From Rhizobium leguminosarum bv. trifolii WSM2297 (GTDB lineage Bacteria > Pseudomonadota > Alphaproteobacteria > Rhizobiales > Rhizobiaceae), in assembly GCF_000271845.1 (NCBI RefSeq), contig NZ_JH719395.1, positions 4,518,146-4,582,145 on the forward strand: DNA of 64,000 nucleotides, read 5' to 3'. Shown piece by piece: positions 27,906 to 36,187 of this stretch. How positions within the stretch are numbered: the stretch's first letter is position 1; the number at the start of each line of letters is the position of its first letter. Under the pieces are notes generated by a model, which made no database searches, had not been told where the DNA came from, and saw nothing but the letters and a program-made list of their open reading frames with translations. A program made the position numbers and the translations under genes.

Positions 27906-28793
27906 TCAGATCACATAGACCGGATCGAACACGCCTTTGACGTCGATGCCGAGTTCCAGCAGCGCGCCGGCGCTCGGCTGCGCCGAACGGGCATCCTCGT
28001 CGAGGCCCTCCCAGGCGGTCGTCACTGCCAGCCGGTCGGCATTGACGCCGATGAAGGCGGGGCAGGAGGGCTGGACGGCGGGAACCTTGTAGCGCGAGAT
28101 GCGCAGGCCATCGGGATTGTATCGGTCGACGACGCCGGCGCCCCAGCGCGAATTCCAGATGTAACCATCGGCATCGACCACCGAGCCGTCGATGTCGCCG
28201 GGCTCGTTGGCGCTGTCGACCAGCACGATCGGCTCGCCGGAGGGCAGGCCGGTGTGCGGATCGACCATGACGCGCATCAGCCGGTTGAGGCGGGAATCCG
28301 TGTAATAGCCGATGGTGCCGTCGGGCGAGAAGCAGATCGAATTCGGGATGCTGATGCCGTTGAAGATCTTCGTCACCTTGCCGTGAGCGACATGATAGAT
28401 GGCGCCGGCCTGGTTTTCCGCCCGCTTGCTCATCGTGCCGATCCACAGCGCACCGGAAGGATGGGTGCGGCCGTCGTTCGAACGGTTTTCCGGCCGGTCG
28501 TTTTCGAGCGCGGCGTAGAAGGTGAGGTTGCCGCTCGCCACATCGCGGACGAAAAGCCCTTCTTCCGTTGCGATCAGCTGCCGTTTGGCGTCGATGCGGG
28601 CAAGTACGCTCGCCATGGCGGGCAGGGGATGCACCTTCTTCGCGCCCGTCGAAAGATTGAGCTCGTGCAGTTCCTTGCCGAGGATGTTGAACCACCAGAC
28701 GGTATTGCTGTCCGGATCATAGGTCGGGCCTTCGCCGAGAACGGAATTGGTGTTGCAAAGGGTCTTGCCCTCGAACTCGTAGATGTCGGTCAT
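27906..28793 (-). CDS. SMP-30/gluconolactonase-family lactonase
   Basis: A 295-aa six-bladed propeller hydrolase of the SMP-30 family. Metal-ligand motifs are visible: LGEGPTYD (Glu), NDGRTHPSGALWIGTM, IPNSICFSPDG (Asn) and DIDGSVVDADGYIWNSRWG (Asp). In this operon it most likely opens a sugar-1,5- or 1,4-lactone such as galactonolactone. Its ATG overlaps the dgoA stop by 4 bp, so it is translated in series with dgoA. Confidence 0.88.
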   Translation of the reverse strand: MTDIYEFEGKTLCNTNSVLGEGPTYDPDSNTVWWFNILGKELHELNLSTGAKKVHPLPAMASVLARIDAKRQLIATEEGLFVRDVASGNLTFYAALENDRPENRSNDGRTHPSGALWIGTMSKRAENQAGAIYHVAHGKVTKIFNGISIPNSICFSPDGTIGYYTDSRLNRLMRVMVDPHTGLPSGEPIVLVDSANEPGDIDGSVVDADGYIWNSRWGAGVVDRYNPDGLRISRYKVPAVQPSCPAFIGVNADRLAVTTAWEGLDEDARSAQPSAGALLELGIDVKGVFDPVYVI

Positions 28794-29434
28794 ACGTTCA
28801 CGCTCCCAGTGGCTGCATCATAGGCGTAAATGGTCGCCTTGGCGCGCTCGGCAACCTCTGATGCGGTCATTCCCGGCTTGTAGAGACTGGTGCCGAGACC
28901 GAAGGCGAAGATGCCGGCCTTGGTATAATCGCCGAAATTCTTGTCGGACACGCCGCCGACGGCGGCAATCGTCAGTTCCGGCGGCAGGATCGCCCGGATC
29001 GCCGTGATTCCGGAAGGGCCAAGCACGCTCGCGGGAAAGAATTTGAGACCGGTGGCGCCGGCGCGCGCTGCCGCGAGCGCCTCGGTCGGCGTGAAGACGC
29101 CGGGCATCGTCACCATGCCGTATCCGCGCGCCCGGATGATCACCTCCGGCTCGACATTCGGCGTGACGAGCAGCGTGCCGCCGGCGGCGTTCAGGCTGTC
29201 GACCGCCTCGACCGTCAGCACCGTTCCGGCGCCGATCAGCACCTCGGCCGGCGCCATCTTGGCGGCGATCTCGATGGATTTGAACGGCTCCGGCGAATTG
29301 AGCGGGATCTCGATTGCCGTCAGGCCATTGTCGATCAAGGCGCCGACCACGCTTTCGGTCTCGTCGGGTCGGATGCCGCGCAGGATGGCGATCAGCGGGC
29401 GTTTCATGTCGGGGAAGGGGATACGGTTCATCAT
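28790..29434 (-). CDS. dgoA: 2-dehydro-3-deoxy-6-phosphogalactonate aldolase
   Basis: Class I KDPG/KDPGal aldolase of 214 aa that splits 2-keto-3-deoxy-6-phosphogalactonate into pyruvate and glyceraldehyde-3-phosphate. Motifs: LIAILRGIRPDE, IEIPLNSPEPF, VLIGAGTVLT and the Schiff-base lysine region GLKFFPAS. The start ATG 29434 follows GAGAAAG. The adjacent DgoK supports the galactonate rather than the gluconate (Eda) version. Confidence 0.92.
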   Translation of the reverse strand: MMNRIPFPDMKRPLIAILRGIRPDETESVVGALIDNGLTAIEIPLNSPEPFKSIEIAAKMAPAEVLIGAGTVLTVEAVDSLNAAGGTLLVTPNVEPEVIIRARGYGMVTMPGVFTPTEALAAARAGATGLKFFPASVLGPSGITAIRAILPPELTIAAVGGVSDKNFGDYTKAGIFAFGLGTSLYKPGMTASEVAERAKATIYAYDAATGSVNV

Positions 29435-29444
29435 GTCGGCTTTC

Positions 29445-30359
29445 TCAATTCGGCCAGATGGCTTCGGCGGCGGCCGAAAGCCCGCGGCGCACGGCGGCGT
29501 CGGCATCTATGGCGGTGAAGGTCAGGGAGAGGGTTTTGAAGGCCTGTTCGTAGAGCGCCTGCAGGCGCCCGGAAGCGACCAGCGTGATGCCCGAGTTGGC
29601 TGCATCCTGCAGCGCGCCGGCGATTTCGAGGCCGATCAGCGTGCCGGAGAGCCGGGCCTGCGCTGATGCGGCCGAGATCCCGTGCAGGAGCTGGCCCGAG
29701 CGGGCGGTAAAGAGCAGGTTGGAAGCAAGCGCGGGGCGCGCGAAAGCCGCCGAGACCGCCGCCTCGAAGGTCGCTGCATCGGCCGGCTGCTCCTCGGCGT
29801 CGACAACGGCATGCGAAAGGATCGTGTGTTTGCTGATGACGTCGAAAAGCTCGCCGGTCATGAAGGTTGAAAAGCCGGTGACCTTGCCGTCGCTGACATG
29901 CACCCATTTCGAATGCGTCCCGGGCATGCAGACCGCCTGCGCGCCCGCGCTTGCGCCGCCGAGCGCGCCGAGAAGCTGGGTCTCCTCGCCGCGCATGACG
30001 TCGGGTGTCGACGTATCCCGCTGGGCAAGCCCCGGCAGGATGCGGATGTCGCGGCTTTCGCCGGGCACGGAGACCGCCGCAGTCAGGATCGAGGCGAGCG
30101 GGGCCGGCACGTCGATATAACCGGCCTCCACCCAGCCCTGCCGTGCGCCGGCCATGCCGCAGACGATCACCGGCAGGTTTTCCGGCGCCTCGACGGCGGC
30201 GAGATGGCCTGAAAGCACGGCGGAAAAGCCGGTCTTTGCAGCACTCGTCATGCCTTCGCCGCTGCGGCGCTCGGCAAGGACGCTGCCGTCCCTGCCGATC
30301 AGCCAGAGCCGAAAGCTGCTGGTGCCCCAGTCCACCGCGACATAAGCGGGATTAACCAT
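29445..30359 (-). CDS. dgoK: 2-dehydro-3-deoxygalactonokinase
   Basis: Phosphorylates 2-keto-3-deoxygalactonate at C6. It is a 304-aa protein with the ASKHA-type ATP fold start YVAVDWGTSSFRLWLI, MRGEETQLLG and MPGTHSKWV, all typical of DgoK. The ATG at 30359 overlaps the SDR stop by 1 bp. Upstream of dgoA in the same operon. Confidence 0.92.
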   Translation of the reverse strand: MVNPAYVAVDWGTSSFRLWLIGRDGSVLAERRSGEGMTSAAKTGFSAVLSGHLAAVEAPENLPVIVCGMAGARQGWVEAGYIDVPAPLASILTAAVSVPGESRDIRILPGLAQRDTSTPDVMRGEETQLLGALGGASAGAQAVCMPGTHSKWVHVSDGKVTGFSTFMTGELFDVISKHTILSHAVVDAEEQPADAATFEAAVSAAFARPALASNLLFTARSGQLLHGISAASAQARLSGTLIGLEIAGALQDAANSGITLVASGRLQALYEQAFKTLSLTFTAIDADAAVRRGLSAAAEAIWPN

Positions 30360-31120
30360 TACAGAATGCCTCCATCGACAATCAGGGACTGGGCGGTCAT
30401 TCCAGCCGCGCAGTCGGATGCAAGAAACAGGCAAGGACCGACGATCGCGTCGGGCTTGAGCGCGACCTTCAGGCACTGCTGCTCGACCGAGCGCGCGATG
30501 CTCTCATCGGTCAGCCAGAGCTGCATCTGCCGGTCGGTGAGGACCATGCCGGGCAGAATGCAGTTGACGCGGATATTCTCCGGCCCGAGCCTGCCCGCCA
30601 TGCTCTTCGTCAGTCCGACGACCGCAGCCTTCGCCGCCGCATAGGAGGGAAAACCGCCCATGTTCAGTTTGAAGGCGATCGACGACATATTGATGATTGC
30701 CCCGCCGCCGGCCGCCCGCATCGATGGCGCTGCTGCCTGGGAGGTGAAGAACACATGCCGCAGATTGACCGCCTGGTTGTTGTCCCAATAGGCCTCGGTC
30801 ACCGCGTCGAAATCATGACGGTCGTCCCAGGCGGCATTGTTGACCAGCACCCGGATCGGCCCTGAACTGGCAACCACGGTATCGACGGTCTGCCGGATCG
30901 CCTCGATATCGCGCAGGTCGGCATGGTGAAAGGAAACCGGATGGAGTGTCTCGCGCGACAGGTTTTCGGCGAGCGCGCGGCCCGTGGCCTCGGCGATATC
31001 AATGAAGGAGACCTTGGCGCCCTGGCGCGCGAAACCTTCGACGATCGAAGCACCGATGCCCGATCCGCCACCGGTCACCAGCACGGTTCGGTCTTTGAAC
31101 TCCGGAAATTGTGCTGGCAT
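30359..31120 (-). CDS. short-chain dehydrogenase/reductase (putative sugar 1-dehydrogenase)
   Basis: A classical SDR of 253 aa with TGGGSGIG for NAD(P), NNAAWD, and the catalytic Ser-Tyr-Lys (SSIAF, SYAAAK). Given lactonase, DgoK and DgoA behind it, it probably oxidises an aldose such as galactose to its lactone. ATG 31120 (MPAQFPEFKDRT) is preferred to ATG 31153, because the latter would put the operator-like repeat at 31148-31162 inside the gene. First gene of the operon. Confidence 0.85.
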   Translation of the reverse strand: MPAQFPEFKDRTVLVTGGGSGIGASIVEGFARQGAKVSFIDIAEATGRALAENLSRETLHPVSFHHADLRDIEAIRQTVDTVVASSGPIRVLVNNAAWDDRHDFDAVTEAYWDNNQAVNLRHVFFTSQAAAPSMRAAGGGAIINMSSIAFKLNMGGFPSYAAAKAAVVGLTKSMAGRLGPENIRVNCILPGMVLTDRQMQLWLTDESIARSVEQQCLKVALKPDAIVGPCLFLASDCAAGMTAQSLIVDGGIL

Positions 31121-31147
31121 CGCCGTCGCCCCATGAATTCCGCAATG

Positions 31148-31182
31148 TTCCATTATTTGGAACTATATTTGACTATATGGAA
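31148..31182. promoter_or_regulatory. putative IclR-type operator in divergent promoter region
   Basis: A perfect inverted repeat TTCCA-TTATT-TGGAA at 31148-31162, followed by a further TGGAA half-site at 31178-31182, lies in an unusually AT-rich stretch between the SDR operon and the iclR-type gene. Such dyads are common for IclR regulators; that this one binds the neighbour is inference. Confidence 0.45.
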
Positions 31183-31225
31183 TTATCGAATTATGCTGGC
31201 CTTGCTGTCAAGGGCGGACGAGACG

Positions 31226-32023
31226 ATGACTTCAAATAGCGATGGCATGACGCAGACCCGCGAGACCGGCACGCTCGGCAAACTGATGGGCCTGCTCGAT
31301 CTCGTCACCCATGCCGACGCCCCGCTGCGTTTCACCGATATCCTGACCCTTGCCGGCCAGCCGCGCGGCACCTTGCATCGCCAGCTCAGCCATCTGGTGG
31401 AGGAAGGGCTGCTTGAGCTTGATGGCGACGGCCGTTATGCGCCGGGCCTGCGCCTGCTCGAATTTGCCGCGCGCAGCTGGGCGCGCAACGAATTCCGCCT
31501 GATTGCCGAGCCGCACCTTGCCAATCTGCAGCAGGCGACCGGCGAAACGGTGCATCTTGGTGTTTTGAGGGGGCAGTCGATCATCTATCTCGACAAGGTC
31601 GACGGACGCCAGCCGGTGCGCATGTATTCGCAGATCGGCAATGCCTCGCCCTGTTACTGCACCGGCGTCGGCAAGGCCGCGCTTTCGCTGCTTCCGGCTG
31701 ATCTCCTCGCCGATCTTCTCGCCGGCCTGAGCTTTGTCAGATTTACCGCCTCGACCCATCTCTCGGCCGACTCGCTGCTTGCCGAAATCCGCGAGATCAC
31801 TGACCAGGGCTATGCCTTCGACCGCGAGGAGCATGAGGCCGGCATCAGCTGTGTCGCCGCCCCTCTATGGTCGCAGGATCGGACCTTTATCGGCGGCATC
31901 TCGATCACCGGCCCGGCCTACCGTCTGTCGATGGAACTTCTCAGCCAATGGGCCGTTCCAGTTCAGCTGGCAGCTGGGAGGATCATGGAAGACATGCGCA
32001 TTCGGCTCGGCCCGCGCCGCTAA
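31226..32023 (+). CDS. IclR-family transcriptional regulator
   Basis: A 265-aa regulator with an N-terminal winged helix (LRFTDILTLAGQPRGTLHRQ) and a C-terminal IclR effector domain (GETVHLGVLRGQSIIYLDKV, YCTGVGKAALSLL, GYAFDREEHEAGISCVAAPL). Possible starts are ATG 31193, 31226 and 31247; 31226 is chosen for the purine-rich AGGGCGGACGAGA before it. Divergent from the sugar-acid operon, which it probably represses until substrate is present. Confidence 0.9.
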   Translation: MTSNSDGMTQTRETGTLGKLMGLLDLVTHADAPLRFTDILTLAGQPRGTLHRQLSHLVEEGLLELDGDGRYAPGLRLLEFAARSWARNEFRLIAEPHLANLQQATGETVHLGVLRGQSIIYLDKVDGRQPVRMYSQIGNASPCYCTGVGKAALSLLPADLLADLLAGLSFVRFTASTHLSADSLLAEIREITDQGYAFDREEHEAGISCVAAPLWSQDRTFIGGISITGPAYRLSMELLSQWAVPVQLAAGRIMEDMRIRLGPRR

Positions 32024-32202
32024 ATGCGATCGGAGAGATTGAGATTTGCCGGCGAATCACGACAACTACAGATAGTCCGCGAAATCGATAACCACTCACC
32101 GGCCGAACGCTGCACGCCGAGGCCGTTTCCATGTGATCCAGTCACGATCGTCATTCCCCGTTGCAATCGAGCCGGCCACAGTGCCGAAGATGAAGAAATG
32201 TG

Positions 32203-32937
32203 ATGGCACCCTTGTCGCAAACATCCCCGGAAGACGACGACTATATCAATGAAATAGCCGGTCTGAAGACCCAGTTCGATATTTTCCGGTTCCTGAAACG
32301 CGTGACGGAAGCCTATCGCAGCCGTGCCTTCATGGTGCTCAATCTGCCGCCGGTCACGTCGCTGGATATCCAGGGCAGCACCGTCATCACCAGCTGGCCG
32401 GCCGAGCTTCTGGCGCTCTACGATCAGGAGAGTCTGCTGGTGAACAGCCCGGTTCTGAGGCGCCTGAGAACATCGGCGCGGCCGTTCTTTTACGACATGA
32501 CGCGCGAGAACTGGTCACGCGACGACGGCAAGTCCGTCCTCGTCACCGCGCTGTTCGAACGTTTCCGGATGATGCGCGGCGCCTATTTTCCGACGCATGA
32601 GCCATCCGGCCTACGCGGCGCCATTTCTTTCGCCGGCGACCGCGAGACTTTCAGCCCGGCCGAGATGCGGGAGCTCTGCTACATCGCCATCCATGTCTAT
32701 GACAGGCTGGCTGAGATCCGCAATCTCGATACGCGCATCACGGACACGCTGACCGATCGGGAAATCGATTGCCTCAATTGGACGGCAGCCGGCAAGACCA
32801 GTGCGGAAATCGCCGAAATCCTCACCCTCTCCGAGCACACGGTCAATCATTACCTGAACCGTGCCACCAAGAAGCTCGATACGGTCAACCGCACCCAGGC
32901 GGTGGCCAAGGCGCTGCGGATCGGCCTGATCAAATAA
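32203..32937 (+). CDS. LuxR-family regulator (orphan, AHL pocket altered)
   Basis: A 244-aa protein with an N-terminal autoinducer-binding-like domain (about 20-170) and an intact GerE helix-turn-helix (LTDREIDCLNWTAAGKTSAE, TVNHYLNRATKKLDTVNRTQ). Some residues that bind acyl-homoserine lactone in TraR/LuxR are replaced: the usual DPV reads NSPV, and the tryptophan after it is Phe in ARPFFYD. No luxI-type synthase is in the window. It may answer another ligand or none. Start ATG 32203 or GTG 32200. Confidence 0.85.
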   Translation: MAPLSQTSPEDDDYINEIAGLKTQFDIFRFLKRVTEAYRSRAFMVLNLPPVTSLDIQGSTVITSWPAELLALYDQESLLVNSPVLRRLRTSARPFFYDMTRENWSRDDGKSVLVTALFERFRMMRGAYFPTHEPSGLRGAISFAGDRETFSPAEMRELCYIAIHVYDRLAEIRNLDTRITDTLTDREIDCLNWTAAGKTSAEIAEILTLSEHTVNHYLNRATKKLDTVNRTQAVAKALRIGLIK

Positions 32938-33284
32938 GGTGCAAAAGGCACGGCGGTTTTTCGCCGGACGCCCAGCGCGTGGGCATATGCTGGCCGTTGG
33001 GGCCGTCCTCATGCCGCGTTCGCGCCATTTGCGCCGAATTTCCGTCTGGCACGCTTTCTGCATCTCTTTTTCCAGAGGCCCAGAGGGGACTTGGACCAGC
33101 GCCAGGAAATGGCGCGGCCGGCATACCGCTGCCCGACGCCGATGCCGCTTTTTCAGCAGGCCTTCGGTGTCGGCGGTGGTTGTTGCGTTTTGGCACCGCT
33201 CATTTCGCAGCTGTTGGCGATTTGGTCTTCCCCGGTCATTTTTCGCTGGCCTTTTTGTCGGCTTGCGCTAGTTCGCCCCGGATT
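32938..33284. other. intergenic stretch without a supported gene
   Basis: About 350 bp after the luxR-type gene. Open frames here have no recognisable domain, no good ribosome site and overlap each other. The stretch may be the 5' part of a transcript that ends at the structured element at 33285-33380. Confidence 0.5.
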
Positions 33285-33380
33285 GCGCCGGTTCTCGGGG
33301 AGACCGTTGCGGCCATCAGGGCGAAAGCCCGGCGGACTTGATGGCCGCAACGGATCGCCCATTCTCCCCGGCGCTTTTTT
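33285..33380 (+). ncRNA. putative structured RNA or 3' end with intrinsic terminator
   Basis: Nested complementarity: GCGCC (33285-33289) pairs with GGCGC (33370-33374); GGGGAGA (33297-33303) with TCTCCCC (33363-33369); and a perfect 15-bp stem CCGTTGCGGCCATCA (33304-33318) with TGATGGCCGCAACGG (33339-33353). Inside this is GGGCGAAAGCCC, a hairpin with a GAAA tetraloop. Six T follow directly (33375-33380), as in a Rho-independent terminator. No known RNA family is recognised. It may be the end of a small RNA starting upstream or an elaborate terminator. Confidence 0.45.
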
Positions 33381-33451
33381 GCAAGCCGGCAAATCGATTT
33401 TCCCGCTGATGATTTTGTTTGGCGAAGGCGTCCGGCTCCACTATCTCTACT

Positions 33452-33497
33452 GCATGATTTTAGCCTTGATCGGAATCGATCAAGGCTAAAATCATGC
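33452..33497. repeat. 46-bp perfect palindrome upstream of apbC
   Basis: Two 21-bp arms (33452-33472 and 33477-33497, starting GCATGATTTTAGCCTTGATC) with a GAAT loop. It resembles the extragenic palindromes common in rhizobia. It lies 80 bp before the apbC start and could also act as a hairpin in the leader. Confidence 0.7.
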
Positions 33498-33577
33498 GGC
33501 AATTTAAGGTGCTGCAGCGTCCTTTGCGTCTTGAAAGACGCGCGCGCTGTCGTGCGAGAAGAAGCAATGAGGGTGGA

Positions 33578-34789
33578 ATGACCGACGTCACCAAGGAACA
33601 GGTTCTCGAAACGTTGAAGACCGTGCGTGGACCGGATCTCGAGCACGATATCGTCGCGCTCGGCATGGTGTCCGACGTCTTCATCTCCGACGGCAAGGTC
33701 TATTTCTCTATCACCGTTCCGGCTGAACGCGCCAGGGAACTGGAGCCGCTGCGGCTCGCCGCCGAGCGCGTCATCAAGGAAATGCCGGGCGTCAAGGGTG
33801 CCCTTGTTACACTGACGGCAGATAAAAAGGCCGCCGCCGCTCCCGCCGCCCGTCCAGCGCCGAACCCGCCCCATGGCCATGCCGGCCACGATCACGCCGG
33901 TCATGATCACACAAGCCATGATCACAGGGGACACAACCACGGCGGCCAATCGCACGCGCCGCAGCAACAGCCGCCGCGGGCCGGCAAGATCGGCGTTCCC
34001 GGCATCGGTGCCATCATCGCCGTCGCCTCCGGCAAGGGCGGGGTCGGCAAGTCGACCACCGCCGTCAACCTGGCGCTCGGCCTGCTTGCCAACGGCCTTC
34101 GCGTCGGCATTCTCGATGCCGACATCTATGGTCCCTCGATGCCGCGGTTGTTGAAGATATCCGGCCGCCCGACCCAGATCGATGGCCGGATCATCAATCC
34201 GATGGAGAATTACGGCCTCAAGGTCATGTCGATGGGCTTCCTCGTCGACGAGGAGACGGCGATGATCTGGCGCGGTCCGATGGTTCAGTCGGCGCTCTTG
34301 CAGATGCTGCGGGAAGTCGCCTGGGGTGAACTCGACGTGCTCGTTGTCGACATGCCGCCCGGCACGGGCGACGCGCAATTGACCATGGCCCAGCAGGTGC
34401 CGCTGGCCGGTGCCGTCATCGTCTCGACGCCGCAGGACCTCGCTTTGATCGATGCCCGCAAGGGTCTCAACATGTTCCGCAAGGTCGAGGTGCCGGTGCT
34501 CGGGATCGTCGAGAATATGAGCTATTTCATCGCGCCGGATACCGGCACCCGCTACGACATCTTCGGCCATGGCGGCGCCCGCAAGGAGGCCGAACGCATC
34601 GGCGTGCCCTTCCTCGGCGAAGTGCCGCTGACGATGAATATCCGCGAGACTTCCGACGCCGGCACGCCGCTCGTCGCCTCCGAGCCGAACGGCGTCGTCG
34701 CCGGCATCTATCGCGGCATCGCCGCCAAGGTCTGGGAACAGGTCGGCGGCCAGCCCCTGCGTCCTGCCCCGGCGATCGTCTTCGAATAG
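33578..34789 (+). CDS. apbC: ApbC/Mrp-family P-loop ATPase, iron-sulfur cluster carrier, with His-rich linker
   Basis: A 403-aa protein. The N-terminal DUF59/MIP18-like domain (1-80, GPDLEHDIVALGMVSDVFIS) is joined to the Mrp NTPase by a linker with about a dozen His residues (99-126, PHGHAGHDHAGHDHTSHD). The deviant Walker A is SGKGGVGKST at 151-160. The C-terminal CxxC that holds the cluster in E. coli ApbC is absent; the corresponding stretch reads MSYFIAPDTGTRYDIFGHGG. ATG 33578 follows GGGTGG. Predicted role: ATP-dependent Fe-S cluster transfer; the His linker may bind metal. Confidence 0.92.
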   Translation: MTDVTKEQVLETLKTVRGPDLEHDIVALGMVSDVFISDGKVYFSITVPAERARELEPLRLAAERVIKEMPGVKGALVTLTADKKAAAAPAARPAPNPPHGHAGHDHAGHDHTSHDHRGHNHGGQSHAPQQQPPRAGKIGVPGIGAIIAVASGKGGVGKSTTAVNLALGLLANGLRVGILDADIYGPSMPRLLKISGRPTQIDGRIINPMENYGLKVMSMGFLVDEETAMIWRGPMVQSALLQMLREVAWGELDVLVVDMPPGTGDAQLTMAQQVPLAGAVIVSTPQDLALIDARKGLNMFRKVEVPVLGIVENMSYFIAPDTGTRYDIFGHGGARKEAERIGVPFLGEVPLTMNIRETSDAGTPLVASEPNGVVAGIYRGIAAKVWEQVGGQPLRPAPAIVFE

Positions 34790-35191
34790 GTCTGCCACGG
34801 CGTGCAGTTCCGAGCCACACTCTTGGCGGCCGAATCGCGACCGCCAGTACCCCAAATTGTGGGGGAAACGTGGTGAAAAGCCGCGGTTCACGGAAGATGT
34901 CTTGATTATTTCACGGCTTTGCTGCATATGCCGCGGCGCCATGATGGCGTTTGCTGCAGATGCTCAATGACGGCCGCTCTTGTTTGGAAGATCTCGGCCC
35001 GCCTGCAAGTTCGGAGTTGTCTTGTCGATCGAAGGATTGGTCGCTGCGATGCGGTGGAGCACAATGTGCATGCCGGCCTTCGAGGTTGGATGCAGCCGGA
35101 GTTGTATGAACTTTTTTGATCCGCTTCCGCCGGGACCTGGGACGAGCGACCCTCGCATTGCCGCGCTGGCCGTCGCATGGAAAGGCTGCCG
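34790..35191. other. intergenic stretch between apbC and corA, no gene seen
   Basis: About 400 bp without a supported ORF. It has small dyads (TGGCGG...CCGCCA near 34825-34850 and CGCCATGATGGCG near 34938-34950) but no clear terminator, promoter or RNA fold that I can defend. Confidence 0.4.
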
Positions 35192-36169
35192 GTGATCACC
35201 GCTTACTGTTCCAATTGCAGATCGGTCGAGATCCGCGATCTGACGCATCCCGCATCCTTCCCTGAGGATGTCGTATGGATCGACATGATCGAGCCGAGCC
35301 GCGACGAGGAGCTCTATGTCGAGAAGGTTCTCGGCATCGAGGTTCCGACCCGGGACGACCTCAAGGATATCGAGCCCTCCGCCCGTCTCTATGTCGAAAA
35401 CGACGCCGTTTTCATGACCGCTTCGCTCCTCTGGAAGGCCGATACCGACGCACCGACGCTGACCGATGTCGCCTTCATCCTGGCCGGCAACCGGCTGGTC
35501 ACCATCCGCTACGCCCATCCCAAATCCTTTGCGCTGTTCATCGCCGCCCTTCACCGGCTGCCGGAAAACTGGCGCAGCGGTGCTGCCCTTCTCGCCAAGC
35601 TGCTGGAGACGATCGTCGACCGCACCGCCGAGATCCTCGAGGTCTCCGTCTCGCGCATCGACATCTTGTCGATGCATGTCTTCGGCGACCGGGCGAAGAA
35701 GACGCGCAAGCCCTCGAACTACCTCGAGGAGAAGCTGCGCGATATTGCCGGCTATCATCGGACGATCAGCAAGGTGCGCGACAGCCTCGGGTCGCTGTCC
35801 CGCCTGCTGACCTTCTTTCACACGATCCCGGCAGTGCAGCAGGACCGCGAGACGAAGGAACTCTGCCGCACGCTGTCGCGCGATATCCAGTCGCTGTCGG
35901 AGCATGCCGCCTTCGTTGCAGGCAACATCACCTTCCTGCTTGACGCTTCGCTCGGTCTGATCAACATCGAGCAGAATTCGATCATCAAGATCTTTTCGAT
36001 CGCCTCGGTGGTGTTCTTGCCGCCGACATTGGTCGCCTCCATCTATGGTATGAATTTTCAGGTCATGCCGGAGCTTGCCTGGGCCGCGGGTTATCCCTAT
36101 TCGCTGGCCCTGATGGTGATATCCGCCGTCATCCCCTTTTTCTTTTTCCGCTGGAAAGGCTGGCTCTGA
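35192..36169 (+). CDS. corA: CorA-family magnesium/divalent cation transporter
   Basis: A 325-aa inner-membrane channel. A large cytoplasmic domain (1-265) precedes two C-terminal membrane helices; the signature YGMNF ends the first (SVVFLPPTLVASIYGMNF) and the protein ends in the basic RWKGWL. GTG 35192 is chosen over ATG 35177 because GGAAAGG lies 6 nt upstream of it. Probably transports Mg2+ (or Co2+/Ni2+). The kup gene follows after 18 bp, making a cation-uptake pair. Confidence 0.9.
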   Translation: MITAYCSNCRSVEIRDLTHPASFPEDVVWIDMIEPSRDEELYVEKVLGIEVPTRDDLKDIEPSARLYVENDAVFMTASLLWKADTDAPTLTDVAFILAGNRLVTIRYAHPKSFALFIAALHRLPENWRSGAALLAKLLETIVDRTAEILEVSVSRIDILSMHVFGDRAKKTRKPSNYLEEKLRDIAGYHRTISKVRDSLGSLSRLLTFFHTIPAVQQDRETKELCRTLSRDIQSLSEHAAFVAGNITFLLDASLGLINIEQNSIIKIFSIASVVFLPPTLVASIYGMNFQVMPELAWAAGYPYSLALMVISAVIPFFFFRWKGWL

Positions 36170-36187
36170 GGAGCCTGTTGCAACTTC

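Noticed and set aside
32939..33489. Several short ORFs after the luxR-type gene
   Set aside because: Overlapping, no domains, poor starts; the region has strong RNA-type structure instead.
33891..33956. His-codon repeat in apbC as a nucleotide-level repeat or metal riboswitch
   Set aside because: The repetition is explained by the in-frame HxHxGH protein linker.
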